Assembly: GCA_033816765.1 (NCBI GenBank)
Contig: CM066293.1
Location: 3,410,001-3,474,000 of the forward strand
Origin: Nothopassalora personata
Taxonomy: Eukaryota; Ascomycota; Dothideomycetes; Mycosphaerellales; Mycosphaerellaceae
Reading direction: 5' to 3'
Length of the DNA: 64,000 bases
In this document: positions 42,587-55,900 of the stretch, in pieces
Layout of the letters: each line of letters begins with the position of its first letter
How positions within the stretch are numbered: the first letter of the stretch is position 1
Program-made: the position numbers and the translations under genes
Notes under the pieces: generated by a model
The model's database searches: none
Told to the model about the DNA's origin: nothing
What the model saw: the letters and a program-made list of their open reading frames with translations, nothing else

Positions 42587-43837
42587 TAGACGAAATAGAC
42601 GAAGAGTCTATCTTTAATCCCTTAGGGGATAAAGATAAACCCTCCGGCCCTTCTAAACTAACCTAATAACCTTCGAGCATCGTTCTTAATATAAACGAAG
42701 CTAATAGGATTATATAAAGGAAATTTGTCGCCTTTATAGGCGTAAAAAGGTCGAATCCTATTATTAAGACCGCGTCGGATACTTCGCCGCTATAGCGCTA
42801 CGAAGTAGTATAAACGTCCTAATCTAACGCCCTAAAGGCCAAATCTAAGCTTAACGAAGCCTACTAACTAGTTATCGACGCCGCTCGTCTCGCGAGAGGA
42901 GACTAAAAGAGGTAGGATAAGATCCTTAAACTTCTAGGCCTATTTCGGGCCTTCTATAAAGATAGGGTACTCCCGATAGCGATAGTAAAGATTAAAAAGT
43001 AGGTTTACACCCTAAAGGGGTCCGTCGCTAAGCTTACTAAGCTAATTAATATTAGAGACGGTCCTATAGCTATAGGTACCTAAAAGGGGTAAAAACCAAC
43101 TTTCGTAAATATCCTCTCCGGGGGCGATCCTATTATCCGGACCTAAACTACGGTACTATACTAAACTTTTTTCCAATTGACGCTAACCCCCTCCTAGCCT
43201 AAGAAGGGCTAGAATACTACTAAAGGAACTAAATTTAAGAACCGTAAAGCCTCTACTAAAGGTAGGGGTATCTAAATTATCCTCGGGACAGAAAATAATA
43301 GTAGTACTACTCTCAAAATCGCTACCCGTAACCCGGTTAACCGTACCTTTAAAGAAGCTAACCTATATTTCGAATACCTACTAATTCTTAGAACTCGCCT
43401 CTCGGAAAAAGGGAATCTTATCCTTACGCTACGGGGTAAGAAAGTAAAGGAAATACTTAAGAAGAACTTTACCCTCCTTAAGATAATTATCCCCGTCCTC
43501 TAAGTCCTTAAGGACGATTCTTAGTATAAAGTAGTTGTATACGGTATCGACTCTATTACCTTTAAGGAGGACGGTCTATAAAAGGTTACTACCGAACTTA
43601 TAGCCTTTAATAAAGGCTTTAAACTCGTAAATACCCCTCTTTAGCTTATTAGCAAAGAGAACCAACTCTCCTAAACGTAGGGATTAATACTACTTACTTT
43701 TAAAATAAGTAAAGAAGCTATAAGAGTAAAGAATAACGGCCTTTAGATCGGCGTAAAGTACCTAAAGGGTATAAAGAGTACTATCGAGAGAGAAGAGAGA
43801 AGAAAAACAAAAGGAGAAACTAGGCCCTTCTAAATAC
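42587..43837 (+). pseudogene. LINE copy 2 ORF1 remnant
   Basis: Homologous to the 412-aa ORF1 of the intact copy; the ATG reads ATA (ATAGACGAAGAG) by TG->TA, and Gln/Trp codons are stops. Retains the NPLGDKD-type N-terminus and the C-terminal ERE-rich segment. Confidence 0.85.
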
Positions 43838-46800
43838 TAGTTATACCTTTATATATCTTTTAAGCGAACCTAAACTAGAGCGTAGTAGCTACCGAGTCTA
43901 TACTCGAGTTAGTAATCCGTAAAAAGGCCGATATACTAGTAATCTAAGAGCTATAGCTTTTAATAGATAAAGACAATAATCTATAAATTAATTAATTATT
44001 CTATTAATGTATTTTATAAGTCTAAGACTATATAATACGGGCTATTACTAATAACTAAACTTAAATATAAAGAGAAAAGCCCGCGTACCCGGATATAAAA
44101 ATTCTTTAAAAGGAGGGATTTGCGAGATAGATATCGAATATATTATTACGGTAGTACGCCGCGCTCCGGTAATCGTGTTTTATAGCTATAGTTACGTTAT
44201 CTTACCGCCCGAGGTAGATAGTATATTACGCCCGTGTTTCTTACGCCCGTATTTCTTATCCTTGACCGCGCCGGATAATTCTATCTTACGTACTCTAAGT
44301 TAAAATTAAGAGAGAGAGAGAGGTAGTACCTCGAATAGCCCGTACCTCTATTAAAAGTCTTTAACTATCTCGTACGTACGGGGTACGAGGTTTTAGTTCT
44401 TTATAGGCCCGTAGTACCTAGACCTATAATCGACGTATTTTATAGCCTCTCTTAGTTCTAGCTATACTAAGTAGTAGTTTACGCGGTTTACTACCTCTCT
44501 TAGTCCCTATAAGCCTAGGTACTTTAATAGCCGTCGTTATCTAGAGAGAGAGTCCGCCGTATTCTCTCTCCTTTCGTATAGTCTTAAGGATTTTCGTTAG
44601 TAGGTATCCGGGCGTATCCTCGCTTCTTCTCTCTTCTATTCTCTTCTTCATATCGTAGTAAAGGTATTTAGTACGTCGTAGGCTTTAAAAAAGGCGTTGC
44701 TTATTAAGTATTTCTTCTATTTTTTAACAAAAAATATCGCGTTTTAAGAGGGAGTTTCAAGAGGTCGCTTATCGAGTATTTTTTTTCTATTTTTTAACGA
44801 AAAACGTCGCATTTGAAGAGGGAGTTTTAAGAGGGAGAGTCTTAGTTTCTCTTTACCGTAATAAAGATACTTACGTTATCCGCTACGTAAAGGCGCTCTC
44901 CGTAGGATAATAAATAATCTATAAAGATCTATAGCTTACCTAGCCTTTATAACTATACTACCGACTATTATAGTTAGGAATCGTACCCTCTTCTATATTA
45001 GTAGATAAATCTAAGTTGAAATAACTCCGGTTTAAAATAGGGACCCGGATTTTTAAGTAATATCCGTAAAAGATAAGAAGGTTCATTTAATCTAAATTCT
45101 TAATATCTATAATAAAAAAGATAGTAAGAATACCTAGACGAACGAAAGAGCCCTATACTATTTTATACTAGTAATAAATCTAGTACTACTTAGCGACTTT
45201 ATTATAAGATACCTATCTTAGGATCCTTACAAGAAGAATAATAGCTCTAGAGCTAAAGCCTTTATTAACTAGATTAAGGTAAATAACTTCTCTCTACAAA
45301 ATACCCTAAATATAGGAACCTTTTACCGAGTATACCTAAATAATCCGAGCGTTTTAGACCTTGCCTTTATAAAAGGAAGGTCTTTAAGCTCGGAAATAAA
45401 CTAGCATACGCTAGAGACTAGATCCGACTACTTAGCAATCTCTCTAGATATTAGAGGGAGTAATACCTCCTCTCTACCCCTAACCCCCTCCTAGTAATAG
45501 ACTACGTTTTAATACCTCTAAAGTAGATTAGAAAGGTTTCTTACGAGTACTAAAGGATCGTAAAGTAGATCTCGAAGGTATAGGAGACCTAGACCTACTA
45601 GCGAGTACCTTTTCTAATATTATATCTACCGCGGCTAAACTATATATCCCTTAACTTAGGGTAGTAGCTAAGTCTAAACCGTAGTAGAGGCCGGAACTAA
45701 AAGAACTTAGACAATAAACGTCTCGTAAACGTAGAAAGATTACTAGCCCTATAGTTTCTACTTTACGTGTAGATAAAGTAGCGTACTTAGTCGTAAGGAA
45801 TAAATACTTCCTTACTATTAGAATCGCTAAACGAGACTATTAGAATAAGTTCCTTAAAAGAACTAATCTTACGTTAGTCTATAAGACATTCTCCTATATA
45901 AGAATAGGAGGGAATAGTCTAATCCCGACTATAAACGGATAGAATATATTTAAGGGAAAATACGAGACCCTCTAGGGCGCGCTATTCCCTTCGCTACCTC
46001 CGGATAATTCCCTAGACCCCTCGTAGGATAACTATCCTATAGGAAACTAGAAATAGGACCTAATATAACTAGAATAACTTCAATTAGCTTATAGTTCCTC
46101 GAAAGTAAAAGGCAAAATCCTAGGCCCGGATAGTATGATATAAGCTATAATTTAACGCGGATTTTAAGCTATTTTAGACGCCTTTCTTAAGGTTTACAGC
46201 TCGCTATTAAATAAAGGGTACTACCCTAAGTACTAGCGAGTAGCGATTAGATCTACTCTAGTAAAACTAGGGAAACCCGACTACTCGATCCCTAAGGTAT
46301 ATAGGATAATAGCGCTTCTTAACTACCTAGGAAAGTAAGCGAGAGAATACTAGCTAAAAGACTAAGTATTCTAGCTAATACCAGCCCGCTACTATACGAC
46401 TTATAAATAGGCAATAGAATAAAACGTTTAGCCGTAGATATAGCCCTCCTCCTTACCGATTTTATCGAAAGGAACTGAGCTAAAGGGAAGAAAATAAGCG
46501 TAGCCTTTCTAGATACTAAAGGAGCCTTTAACTACGTAGTAAAGAACCGTCTCCTAAGAATACTAATTAAGCTACTACTCCCCTACTCGGTTATAAGGTA
46601 GACTAAGTCCTTCCGTAAAGAACGGAGGATTTAACTATCCTTCGACGGATAAATAGAAGAGACTACGGACGTCGAGACCAGCGTACCGTTAGGTAGTCTA
46701 ATCTCGCTAAGTTTATTTCTTATATATATATAAGGGACCTATTTACGGACATTAAGGCCGTAACTCCCTTATCCTATATCGACGATATTAGGCTACTAGT

Positions 46801-47985
46801 AGCTTTAACTAGCCTTAAGAAGAACGTAAAGATTCTTAAGAAAGAGGTTAAACTCTTAACGAAGAAAGATACTAAGTAAGCGATAGAATTTAATCTCGCT
46901 AAAATCGAGCTCCTATACTTTATAAAAGGTAAAGGATACGATAGTTCTATTACCCTACTAAGCGGAGAAGTTATTAAACCCGTAATAAAAGCCGTACGAT
47001 AGCTAGGGATCTAGTTTAATACCTGTCTTACCTTTAAAGAACATATTTAAATCCGAGTAACTAAGGTACTTACCTCCTTCTATAGAATAAACCGCCTAGC
47101 AAATATAGAGATCAGGTTAAGTACTCGTTCCCTACGTACGCTATACCTATCGTACGTTACTACCGTAGCCGACTACGGGGCGTTAATTTAGTAGAAATCT
47201 AGGAGAGCTATTACTCCCTTCGAGGCTATATATAGGAAAGGTATCGAAAAGTCCTAGGGGTCTTCCGTACTACCCCTACCGAGCCTACTAAGAGAGAAGT
47301 AAACCTCCTTACCCCTCGAATTTGCCTAGAACGCTAGGTCCTAAAGTATAGCCTAAGGCTAAAGAAGCTTCCCGAAGATAACCTAATTACTAGGGCCCTA
47401 AGTAGTACTATCCCTATAGTTATAAAAAGGGTAATAGAGATAGGTTACGAGCTCTTACCGCCTAAAGGAGGCTTAGAACTCTAAGGGATCTAAAGAAGAC
47501 TAGAGACCTTTAAGTCGCTTTATATAACTAATAAAGAGTACCTTACCGACCTAGTAGCTAAGGCTACTAGAGACCGTTTTAATAAGGTAAAGGCTAAGAA
47601 GGAGTACGGCCTAAATAGCTACTTCTCTCGTTTTTAATACGAAGAGTACCTCCCGCTATAAACATAGTACGAGAGGACTATCTCGAGCGCCTACTACTCT
47701 CTATATCTAGGATACGGTTTCTTTTGCAACTACCTATACTAGATTTATAAAATAGACGACGATAGGTACCGCTACGGCTAGAAAGAGACTCTAATCTATC
47801 TCCTTTAAGGATGTCGCCTATATACCGAGGTTAGGACTAGAAAAATAAGGGTAGCTACCTTCCCTATTCTTTTCCTATCTATCGAAGGATAATAAGAGGT
47901 AATAGACTATATCCGTACTATAGGTATTACTATACTAAAGTAGTACCGAGAGGGAGGGAGCGAACGAGAAGATGTCGAATAGCTA
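43838..47985 (+). pseudogene. LINE copy 2 ORF2 remnant
   Basis: Endonuclease-RT frame with RIP stops, e.g. IFQANLN equivalent at 43856, GS-D-HLAISLDIRG equivalent at ~45430, SYIDDI equivalent at ~46775, and the C-terminal zinc motif near 47770-47815 (RYRYG-ETLIYLL-GC). Split within the endonuclease by 43988-44912. One copy only of the KSLSITD-coding unit that is doubled in the intact LINE. Confidence 0.85.
43988..44912 (-). mobile_element. RIPed full-length SINE-like element inside LINE copy 2
   Basis: 925 bp flanked by 13-bp duplications AATAATCTATAAA (43975-43987, 44913-44925). Both ends match 25782-26541 (tail end on the left, GGCGCTCTCCGTAGGA end on the right). It is longer by ~165 bp, partly through a ~75-bp tandem repeat at ~44690-44835 (CTATTTTTTAACRAAAAAYRTCGC twice). 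Confidence 0.85.
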
Positions 47986-48059
47986 TACTAGCTTAGGCCT
48001 TTAAAAGTACCCCTAAGTCCCTAGATCTAGTAGATACCCTTACAAAATTTCGGACTAGG

Positions 48060-48400
48060 CCTAATTAGGAAGTTACTAGGCGCATTTTATACGCCTTTAC
48101 GTAAGGATCCCGAATCTAGTCTCCTTTTTCCTATAGGACATCTAGGGGATAAGTTATAACCGCCTAACGGTAGCGGTTATATAAGCCTAATGCTAAAGAT
48201 AACGCTAACGCTAGTACTAAATAAGACATTCCTAGACTTATTTTATACGCCTCTGCGTAAGGATTCTAAATCTAGTCTCCTTCTTCCTATAGGACGTCTA
48301 GAGGATAAGTTATTACCGCCTAACGGTAGTAATTACGTAAGCCTAACGCTAGCGCTAATGCTAACGCTAACGCTATCGCTAGCAATAAATAAGACTTAGG
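48060..48400. repeat. ~170-bp tandem duplication in LINE copy 2 3' UTR
   Basis: Two units (from GCRCATTTTATACGCCT... at 48068 and TTATTTTATACGCCT at 48238) each ending with GCTAACGCTAACGCTA-type hexamer runs and AATAAGAC. The intact LINE has one unit (56215-56365). Confidence 0.8.
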
Positions 48401-48899
48401 GCTAGATTACGAGACGGGTAGTTACCCGATTTAGACGTTTAATAGCTCGTTTTAAAGCGCTACTCCTAGAGAATACGATAGTAATAAGGGCTTAGCTCTA
48501 AGAACATAACGCGGGACGTCTAAAGTAAAACGAGTAAATTTTGTCGCTCTTTTAATATATAGAGCCTAGCCCTTAGCCTCTACGGCTATTTTTCTTAGTG
48601 TATTTTAGGTTTTACGGCGTCAAAGGAGTACGGGAAAACCGGTAAGTCCCGTAGGGCGAGAAGGCCTCTATAATGTTGTAAGAAGGGAACTCTACTTACT
48701 TTAAGAGGTTTTTATCGCCAAAAGGCTTTCCCTCTACTAACTAGAAAATAGTAGGGTACCCTACCCGTGTTATATAGTCTTAGACTTACATAGCACGTAA
48801 ATGGAATAATCAATTAATTAATTAATACGCCTATATACTAGACTAAGCTCCAGTTACTTTATTCTAGATAGCGTCTAACTTCTTCTTTCTTCTATATTA

Positions 48900-49920
48900 A
48901 ACTTAGTAAATACTATATAGAGCTTTAGGATATATATTACTTACCCGTAATAGTAAACCCGTATATATAAGTCGGTTCTAGAGTAACTTCTATCTCGAGG
49001 CGTAGGTAAAGTATAAGCTATCTATAGCCTTCTACCCTTAGACTAATAGTTAGACGGAGAGGGTAAACTAAACTCTATAATAATACCTTAGCTACTACTA
49101 TAGTAGGAACTAGATAGAGTAGGATAAGTAGTTAGCTATTACTAAGTTCCTAAGTAATAATAGCGTTTATCCTACGCTACGTATAAGCTCCTTTAAGATA
49201 GTATATAGGTAGAAACTAGAAATTATTCTATACCCTATAAGATCTTAGAGCGTGATCTAGGAAGGGAAAGTACTAGTAGCGATAGACTTAATTAGTCGTA
49301 TATAAGAAATACGCACTACGCTTACGGAACGCTAGAAGACTATAGCGGATAACTAAGCTCGCTACTTTAAGAAGACTTATAAGGCTACGAGCTATTACGT
49401 AGGATATATAGTCCTATTATCTATAAAGAATTTAAAATTATAAGTACTAAAGAAGAAGATAGGTCTAAAGTTCGTTAGCCCTTATTATATTATTAAAGCT
49501 ATTAATACATAGATGTACTACCTAGTACTAATAGTAGGGTTAAGAATCTATAATATATTTAATATATCCCTTCTTAAGTCGTAGAGATACTAGCGCTACG
49601 TAGGCGAGTCTTACCTTAGCGCTTATTCTTATAGGTATAGAACTATCTAGAGTCCTAGGGAGAGATTAGTTAAGTTATATAAGAAGCGATAGTACTATAT
49701 ACGAGGCAAGTATATAGAGTGTACGCGAGGTATAGTACTTATACCGGTAATCTACTACCTAACATAGATATAGAGATAGCGTTACTTATTAAGAGCTACC
49801 TATTCCTCTTTAGTAAGAGGGATGCTAAGTATAGTAATAAGGTAGTTATACTACGCGTCGCTTTACGTAGGCGAGCTTCTAGCGAGGCAATAGTAATACT
49901 ATTATTACTCTTATACTTAT
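48900..49920 (+). mobile_element. gypsy-4 integrase/C-terminal fragment
   Basis: Plus-strand integrase remnant: YKLSTAFYP*TDS*TERVN*TL*YYLSYY near 49020, then KFLSNNSVYPTLRISSFK near 49150 and a VYARYSTYTGNLLP segment near 49720, with RIP stops. Part of 48930-49030 is repeated, diverged, at 63900-64000. Confidence 0.65.
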
Positions 49921-51396
49921 AATAGCTAGTATAGTAGCGTCTATACTTCTTTAGTAACTCTCTAGTAGTAATACTATTACATTTAACGGTCTCGTCTAGT
50001 CTATATTTAGTAAGTGTGTCGTAAGTAGCAAGTATAGAGAAATCCTACTATAGATAAAGTATAGTAGGTAGCGTAAGTATATCTTAATATCTATATTAGA
50101 CTCTATAACTCTAATATAATAAACTTACGCTTTGGAGGCGTATCTAGTACGGCTAGTACGCTAGGCGCCTATAGTTATACTAGTAGTAGGTCTAGTACGA
50201 TACGTACTATAGCTTCTTAACGAAGTTAATCTTAAAGAGCCTCCTTAGAAGCTATTTCTATCGTTAGTAGTAGTTAGATACTAGTAATTTGCTAGTATAG
50301 AGCTATTAAGTCGCTATAGACTTACTAGTAGTACGGGTACGGTATACTATAAAGACGTAGTATAAGTAAGAGAAGGAACTATAACTTTAACCGCTTATAC
50401 CTTAATAATGATACGTATATAATACGTAGGCGAGACGTGCCGTACTAGAAATAGCGAGAAGTAGATAGAACTATTACGTAGAAATATTCTAAAGCTACGA
50501 GCTAAGGGTAGCTTATACTAGAAGAGGAGGTAGTTATAAGAGTAGCCTATAGCTAACCCTTATATATAATATACGGCTACGCCCGGCTTAGTAAGCCGTG
50601 CGTAACGCGTATACGTATATAAAGTAACGCGTAACACTTCTACGGAAGAAGGTAAGCTTTAGTTTATCTATAACTATAAGGTTATAGGTATACTAGATAT
50701 TATAATATATCCTAATACCTATGTACTACTATATATGTAGCGTTTAGTATATAACCTATTAATAACTTAAAGGGAGTCTTCTACCCTTTTAATTGTATTA
50801 GTAACCTCTAGAGGATATAGTATACTACTACTATATACTTTAGCTATAATTTCTTAGCTAGTCTTATATATGTCTATATTACATATACTATTATAATAAT
50901 AAGAGTACTACTCCTCTCTACTAGGTCCTACTATAGACTGTAATCTATAGTAGCTCGTAAAATAATGTTATTACTATTAATAACTAAGCGGAAGGTTATA
51001 CTAACAGCTAACTTATTATTACTATTGAAATATATATACTTACGTTCTATTAGATTAATAAAGCTTAATAGGCTATTGAAGTTAGATAGGACTAACTATT
51101 AGTCCTTAAAGTTAGTAGTAAACTAGTAGTGTCTATAGGTATCTAGATTATAGAAATAGACTAGCTACTAATTACTCTTATAGGTAGGCTTAAATTTAGC
51201 TAAGTCTATAGCTATATACCTATAGAATATACTGAATCTAATAGAATATACCCTATTTATAATTTTATAGAACTTAACTAATCTCTATACTCTATAATAG
51301 GTAGTAAGGAGTACCTAAGGACTATTCTTATTAATAATTACTCCCTTAAGTCTTATTAGTAGTTGTTTAATTCATTTAGTACTAATATAGCTAAAG
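49921..51396. other. Unclassified RIPed repeat debris
   Basis: AT-rich; no convincing frame. 50330-50640 has GTAACGCGTAACAC-type sequence that might be LTR-derived. 51050-51396 (+) reads LKLDRTNY*SLKLVVN, vaguely gag-like. The intact LINE inserted at its right end. Confidence 0.4.
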
Positions 51397-51708
51397 ATCT
51401 AGTACTATTACATCTAAAGCTAAGGATATCTATACGTCGAGATACATCACCCTTATTAGCGGCGGACTTCGGCGTGTTCGTCAAACACACCGCATTCGAA
51501 AGCCCTTATCGAGAGCAATCCAACGATCTACAAAGCAGGTTGCTGCCCCAAAAACTAAGAGGTTTCTACCTCATTCAATTTGGAGCAGTTTGAAGTTCTC
51601 TTCTCCTGTCTTTCTAGCCCCGGCTGCGGACGACTTCCCCTCCCGGTTTAGCGCTCCCGAAGCCGAACCTGCAACTCAATTCCAACGTTACTTCCTAAGG
51701 GAAGAGAA

Positions 51709-52947
51709 ATGGACGAAGAACCGATCTTTAATCCCCTAGGGGACAAAGACCAACTCTCCGACCCTTCTACGCCAACCCAGCAATTTTCGAGCATCTTTCT
51801 TAACACGAATGAAGCGAACAAGATTATGCAAAGAAAATTTATCCCCGTTGTCGGTGCAAAAAGGCCAAGCCCGTTTGTCGAGACCGTATCGGATACATCG
51901 CCGCTAAAGCTCTACGAAGCAGTACGAACGTCCCAATCTAACGCCTTAGAGGCCGAATCCAAGCTTAACGAAGCCTACCAATTGGTAATCGACGCCGCCG
52001 CTCTAGCAAAGGGCGACCGAAAGAGGCAAGACAAGGTCCTCGAACTTGTAGGCCTCTTTAGGGCCTTCCGCGAAGACAAGGCACTCCCGACGGCAACAGC
52101 AAAGATTGAGAAGCAGGTGTACGCCCTAGAAGGGTCAGTCGATAAGCTTACGAAGCTTATCGACAACAGGAACAACCCTACCGGGACCCAAAAGGGCCAA
52201 AACCCAACTTTCGCAAGTATCCTCTCCGGAGGCGACCCGGCCGTCCGGACCCAAACTACGACACTACGCCAAAACTCCACCCCTCCGACACTAACCTCCT
52301 CCCAACCGAGGGTAGGTCAAACTACTACAAACGGAACCAAGACCGATAGTAGGAAGGCCTATAGAAAGAGGAACGGATGCCGGATCGTCTTCGGTATAGC
52401 AAACAATACTACCCCTCTCGACATAATCGCTACTCGCGATACGGTGAACCGGGCGTTCTCGGTAGCTAACCTATACCCCGGACACCCAATTCTCCTTGGA
52501 ACTCGCCTCTCGGAAAAAGGAAACCTCGTCCTAACACTACGGGACGAGAAAGCAAAGGAAATACTCGAAAAGAACCTTACTCTCCTTAGGACAATTGTCC
52601 CTGTCCTTCAAGTCCTCGAAGACAACTCTTGGCACAAAGTAGTTGTGCACGGAATTGACCCTATTGCCTTTAAAGAGGACGGACCGCAGAAGGTCGCCGC
52701 CGAGCTCGTAGCCTTTAACAAAGGCTTTAACCTCGCAAATACCCCTCTTTGGCTTACGAGCGAAGAAAAGCGCCTATCCCAAATGCAAGGTTCAATGCTA
52801 CTCGCCTTTAAAACAAGCGAAGAAGCTACTAAGGCTAGGAAAGATGGCCTTTGGATTGGCGCAAAGCACCTAAGGGTGCAAAGAGCGTTATCGAAAGAAG
52901 AGAGAGAAGAAAAACAGAAAGGAAAACTAGCCTCCCCCGGATGTTAG
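51709..52947 (+). CDS. LINE ORF1 protein (gag-like)
   Basis: 412 aa. Residues ~70-165 are helical and charged (LKLYEAVRTSQSNALEAES, then KIEKQVYALEGSVDKLTKLI), a probable coiled coil for multimerisation. 165-220 is Thr/Ser/Gln-rich and disordered. 225-395 is a compact region (CRIVFGIANNTTPLD...PILLGTRLSEKGNLVLTL...HKVVVHGID) compatible with an RRM-like fold, followed by a basic RALSKEEREEKQKGK tail. No CCHC knuckles, unlike many Tad/R1-type ORF1 proteins. Expected role: binding LINE RNA in the RNP. The ATG at 51709 is preceded by GAGAA and is the first in frame. The stop overlaps the ORF2 start. Confidence 0.9.
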   Translation: MDEEPIFNPLGDKDQLSDPSTPTQQFSSIFLNTNEANKIMQRKFIPVVGAKRPSPFVETVSDTSPLKLYEAVRTSQSNALEAESKLNEAYQLVIDAAALAKGDRKRQDKVLELVGLFRAFREDKALPTATAKIEKQVYALEGSVDKLTKLIDNRNNPTGTQKGQNPTFASILSGGDPAVRTQTTTLRQNSTPPTLTSSQPRVGQTTTNGTKTDSRKAYRKRNGCRIVFGIANNTTPLDIIATRDTVNRAFSVANLYPGHPILLGTRLSEKGNLVLTLRDEKAKEILEKNLTLLRTIVPVLQVLEDNSWHKVVVHGIDPIAFKEDGPQKVAAELVAFNKGFNLANTPLWLTSEEKRLSQMQGSMLLAFKTSEEATKARKDGLWIGAKHLRVQRALSKEEREEKQKGKLASPGC

Positions 52948-55900
52948 TTACACCGTTACGTATCTTCCAAGCAAACCTAAACCGGAGCGCGGCAGCTACC
53001 GAGTCCCTACTCGAGCTAGCAATCCGCGAAAAGGCCGACATACTAGCAATCCAAGAGCCATGGCTTTTTATAAACGAAGAAAATAGTCTACGAAGATCTA
53101 TAGCTCATCCGGCCTTTACGACTCTACTACCGACTAGTACGTCGAGGATTCGCACCCTCTTCTATATTAGTAGACAAATCCAAGTCGAAATTACTCCGGT
53201 TCAAAACAGGGACCCGGATTTTCAAGTAATATCCGCAAAGGACAAGAAGGGGAATTCGATCCAAATTCTTAATGTCTACAACGAAAAAGATAGCGAGAAT
53301 GTCTGGACGAACGAAAGAGCCCTATACCAATTTACGCCGGCAACAAATACGGTGTTACTCGGCGACTTTAATATACGACACCCGTCGTGGGATCCATACG
53401 GAAAGGATAATAGCTTACGAGCTTTAACCTTTATTAACTGGATTGAAGCAAACAACTTCTCTCTAAGAAATACCCCGAATATAGGAACCTTCTACCGAGT
53501 ACACCTAAATAACCCGAGTGTCCTAGACCTTACCTTTACAAAAGGTAGGTTATCTAACTCGGAGATAAACTGGCGTACGCTAGAGACCGGATCCGACCAC
53601 CTAGCGATCTCTCTAGACATTAGAGGAAGTAATACTTCCTCTCTACCCCTACCCCCTCCTAGCGATAGACTACGCTTCGACACGTCTAAAGCAGATTGGA
53701 AAGGCTTTTCTCAAGTACTAAAGGATCAGAAAGTAGATCTAGAAGGTATAGAAGACCTAGACCTACTAGCGAGCACCTTCTCCGACATTATATCTACCGC
53801 GGCTAAACTATATATCCCTAAACTTAGGGTAGTAGCTAAGTCTAAACCGTGGTGGACGCCGGAACTTAAAGAACTTCGTAAACAAACATCTCGCGAACGT
53901 CGAAAATTAGCTAGCCCCCTAGCATCTACTCTACGCACCGATAAAGAAGCGTACCTAGGCGCAAGGAATAAATACTTCCTAGCTATCAAAAACGCTAAGC
54001 GAGACCATTGGAACAAGTTCCTCCAAAAGACCGATCTTACGTCGGTCTATAAGGCCTTCTCCTATACAAAAGTAGGAGGGAACAGTCTAATCCCGACTAT
54101 AAACGGACAGGACACATTTAAGGGAAACCGCGAGGCCCTCCGGGGAACGCTATTCCCTTCTCCACCTCCGGATAACCCCCTAGACCCCTCCTGGGATAAC
54201 TATCCTATAGGGGACTGGGACTGGGACCGAATACAATTAGAAGAACTGCAATCGGCATGTAGTTCCTCGAAAGTAAAAGGTAAAACCCCAGGCCCGGATG
54301 GTATAACCCAAGCAATAATTCAACGCGCATTTCAAGCTATTCCAGACGCCTTTCTTAAGGTCTACGGCTCGCTATTAAACGAAGGGTACCACCCTAAGTG
54401 CTGGCGAGTAGCGATTGGATTTACTCTTGCAAAACCAGGGAAGCCCGACTACTCGATTCCTAAGGCATATAGGATAATAGCCCTCCTCAACTGTCTAGGG
54501 AAAGTAAGCGAGAGAATACTAGCGAAAAGACTCGGAGCTCTAGCCGATACCGGCCCGTTACTTCACGACTCGCAAATGGGCGGCAGAACTAAACGTTCGG
54601 CCGTAGACACAGCCCTCCTCCTAACCGACTTTGTCGAAAGGAACCGAGTAAAAGGAAAGAAGACAAGCGTAGCCTTTCTAGACGTTAAAGGAGCCTTCGA
54701 CCACGTAGCGAAGAACCGCCTCCTAAGAACACTAATTAAGCTACGACTCCCCTACTCGGTTATAAGGTGGGCTAAGTCCTTCCTCGAAGAACGGAGGATT
54801 CAACTATCCTTTAACGGACAAATAGAAGAGACCACGGACGTTGAGACAGGCGTACCGCAAGGTAGTCCAATCTCGCCGATTTTATTTCTTATCTATATAA
54901 GGGATCTTTTTACGGACATTAAAACCGTAACTCCCTTATCCTACATCGACGATATTGGACTCCTAGTTGCATCGACTAGCCTTAAGAAGAACGCAAAGAC
55001 CCTCGAGAAAGAGGTTAAGCTCTTAACGAAGAAAGGAGCCGAACAAGCGATAGAATTTGACCTCGCTAAAACCGAGCTCCTACACTTCGCAAAAGGCAAA
55101 GGACACGATAGTTCTATTACCCTACCAAGCGGGGAAGTTATTAAACCCGCGACAAAGGCCGTACGATGGCTAGGGATCTGGTTTGATACCTATCTTACCT
55201 TTAAAGAACATATTCAAATCCGAGCAACTAAGGCACTTGCCTCCTTCTACAGGATGAACCGCCTAGCGAATATAGGGAATGGGTTAAGCACTCGCTCCCT
55301 ACGCACACTATACCTTTCTTGCCTTACTACCGTAGCCGACTACGGGGCGCCGGTTTGGTGGAAATCGAGGAGAGCTATTACCCCCCTAGAGGCTATACAC
55401 GGAAAAGGCATTCGTAAAGTCCTAGGGGTCTTCCGTACTACTCCTACCGAGCCTGCCGAGAGAGAAGCAAACCTCCTTACCCCTCGAATTCGCCTAGAAC
55501 GCCAGGTCCTCAAATATAGCTTAAGGCTAAAGAAGCTTCCCGAAGACAACCCGATTGCTAGGGCCCTAAGTAGTACTATCCCAATAGCTACGAAAAGGGT
55601 ATTAGAGACGGGCTACGAGCTTTTACCGCCTAAAGAAGGCTCCAAACTCCAGGGGATCCAAAGAAGACTAGAGACCTTTAAGTCGCTTAGTATAACCGAC
55701 AAGTCGCTTAGTATAACCGACGAAGATTACCTTACCGACCTAGTAGCTAAGGCTACTAGAGACCGATTTTACAAGGCAAAGACTAAGAAGGAGCACGGCC
55801 CGAACAGCTACTTCTCTCGGTTTCAATATGAAGAATACCTCCCGCTGCAAATACAATGCGAGAGGGCTACCTCGAGCGCCTACTACTCCTTACGTTTAGG

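Larger units (their letters stand above)
41820..48825 (+). mobile_element. RIPed LINE copy 2 (with SINE-like insertion)
   Basis: Aligns with the intact LINE from the 5' UTR (CCGTATTCGAAAGCCC, 41867) to the AATTAATTAATTAAT tail. It carries ~0.5 kb of 5' UTR (about 42086-42586) that the intact copy lacks but LINE copy 3 shares. Interrupted at 43988 by a SINE-like element. Tandem duplication in the 3' UTR. Confidence 0.9.

Noticed and set aside
49719..49922. 67-codon plus-strand frame as a gene
   Set aside because: It is the C-terminal tail of the gypsy-4 integrase remnant and lies between RIP stops.
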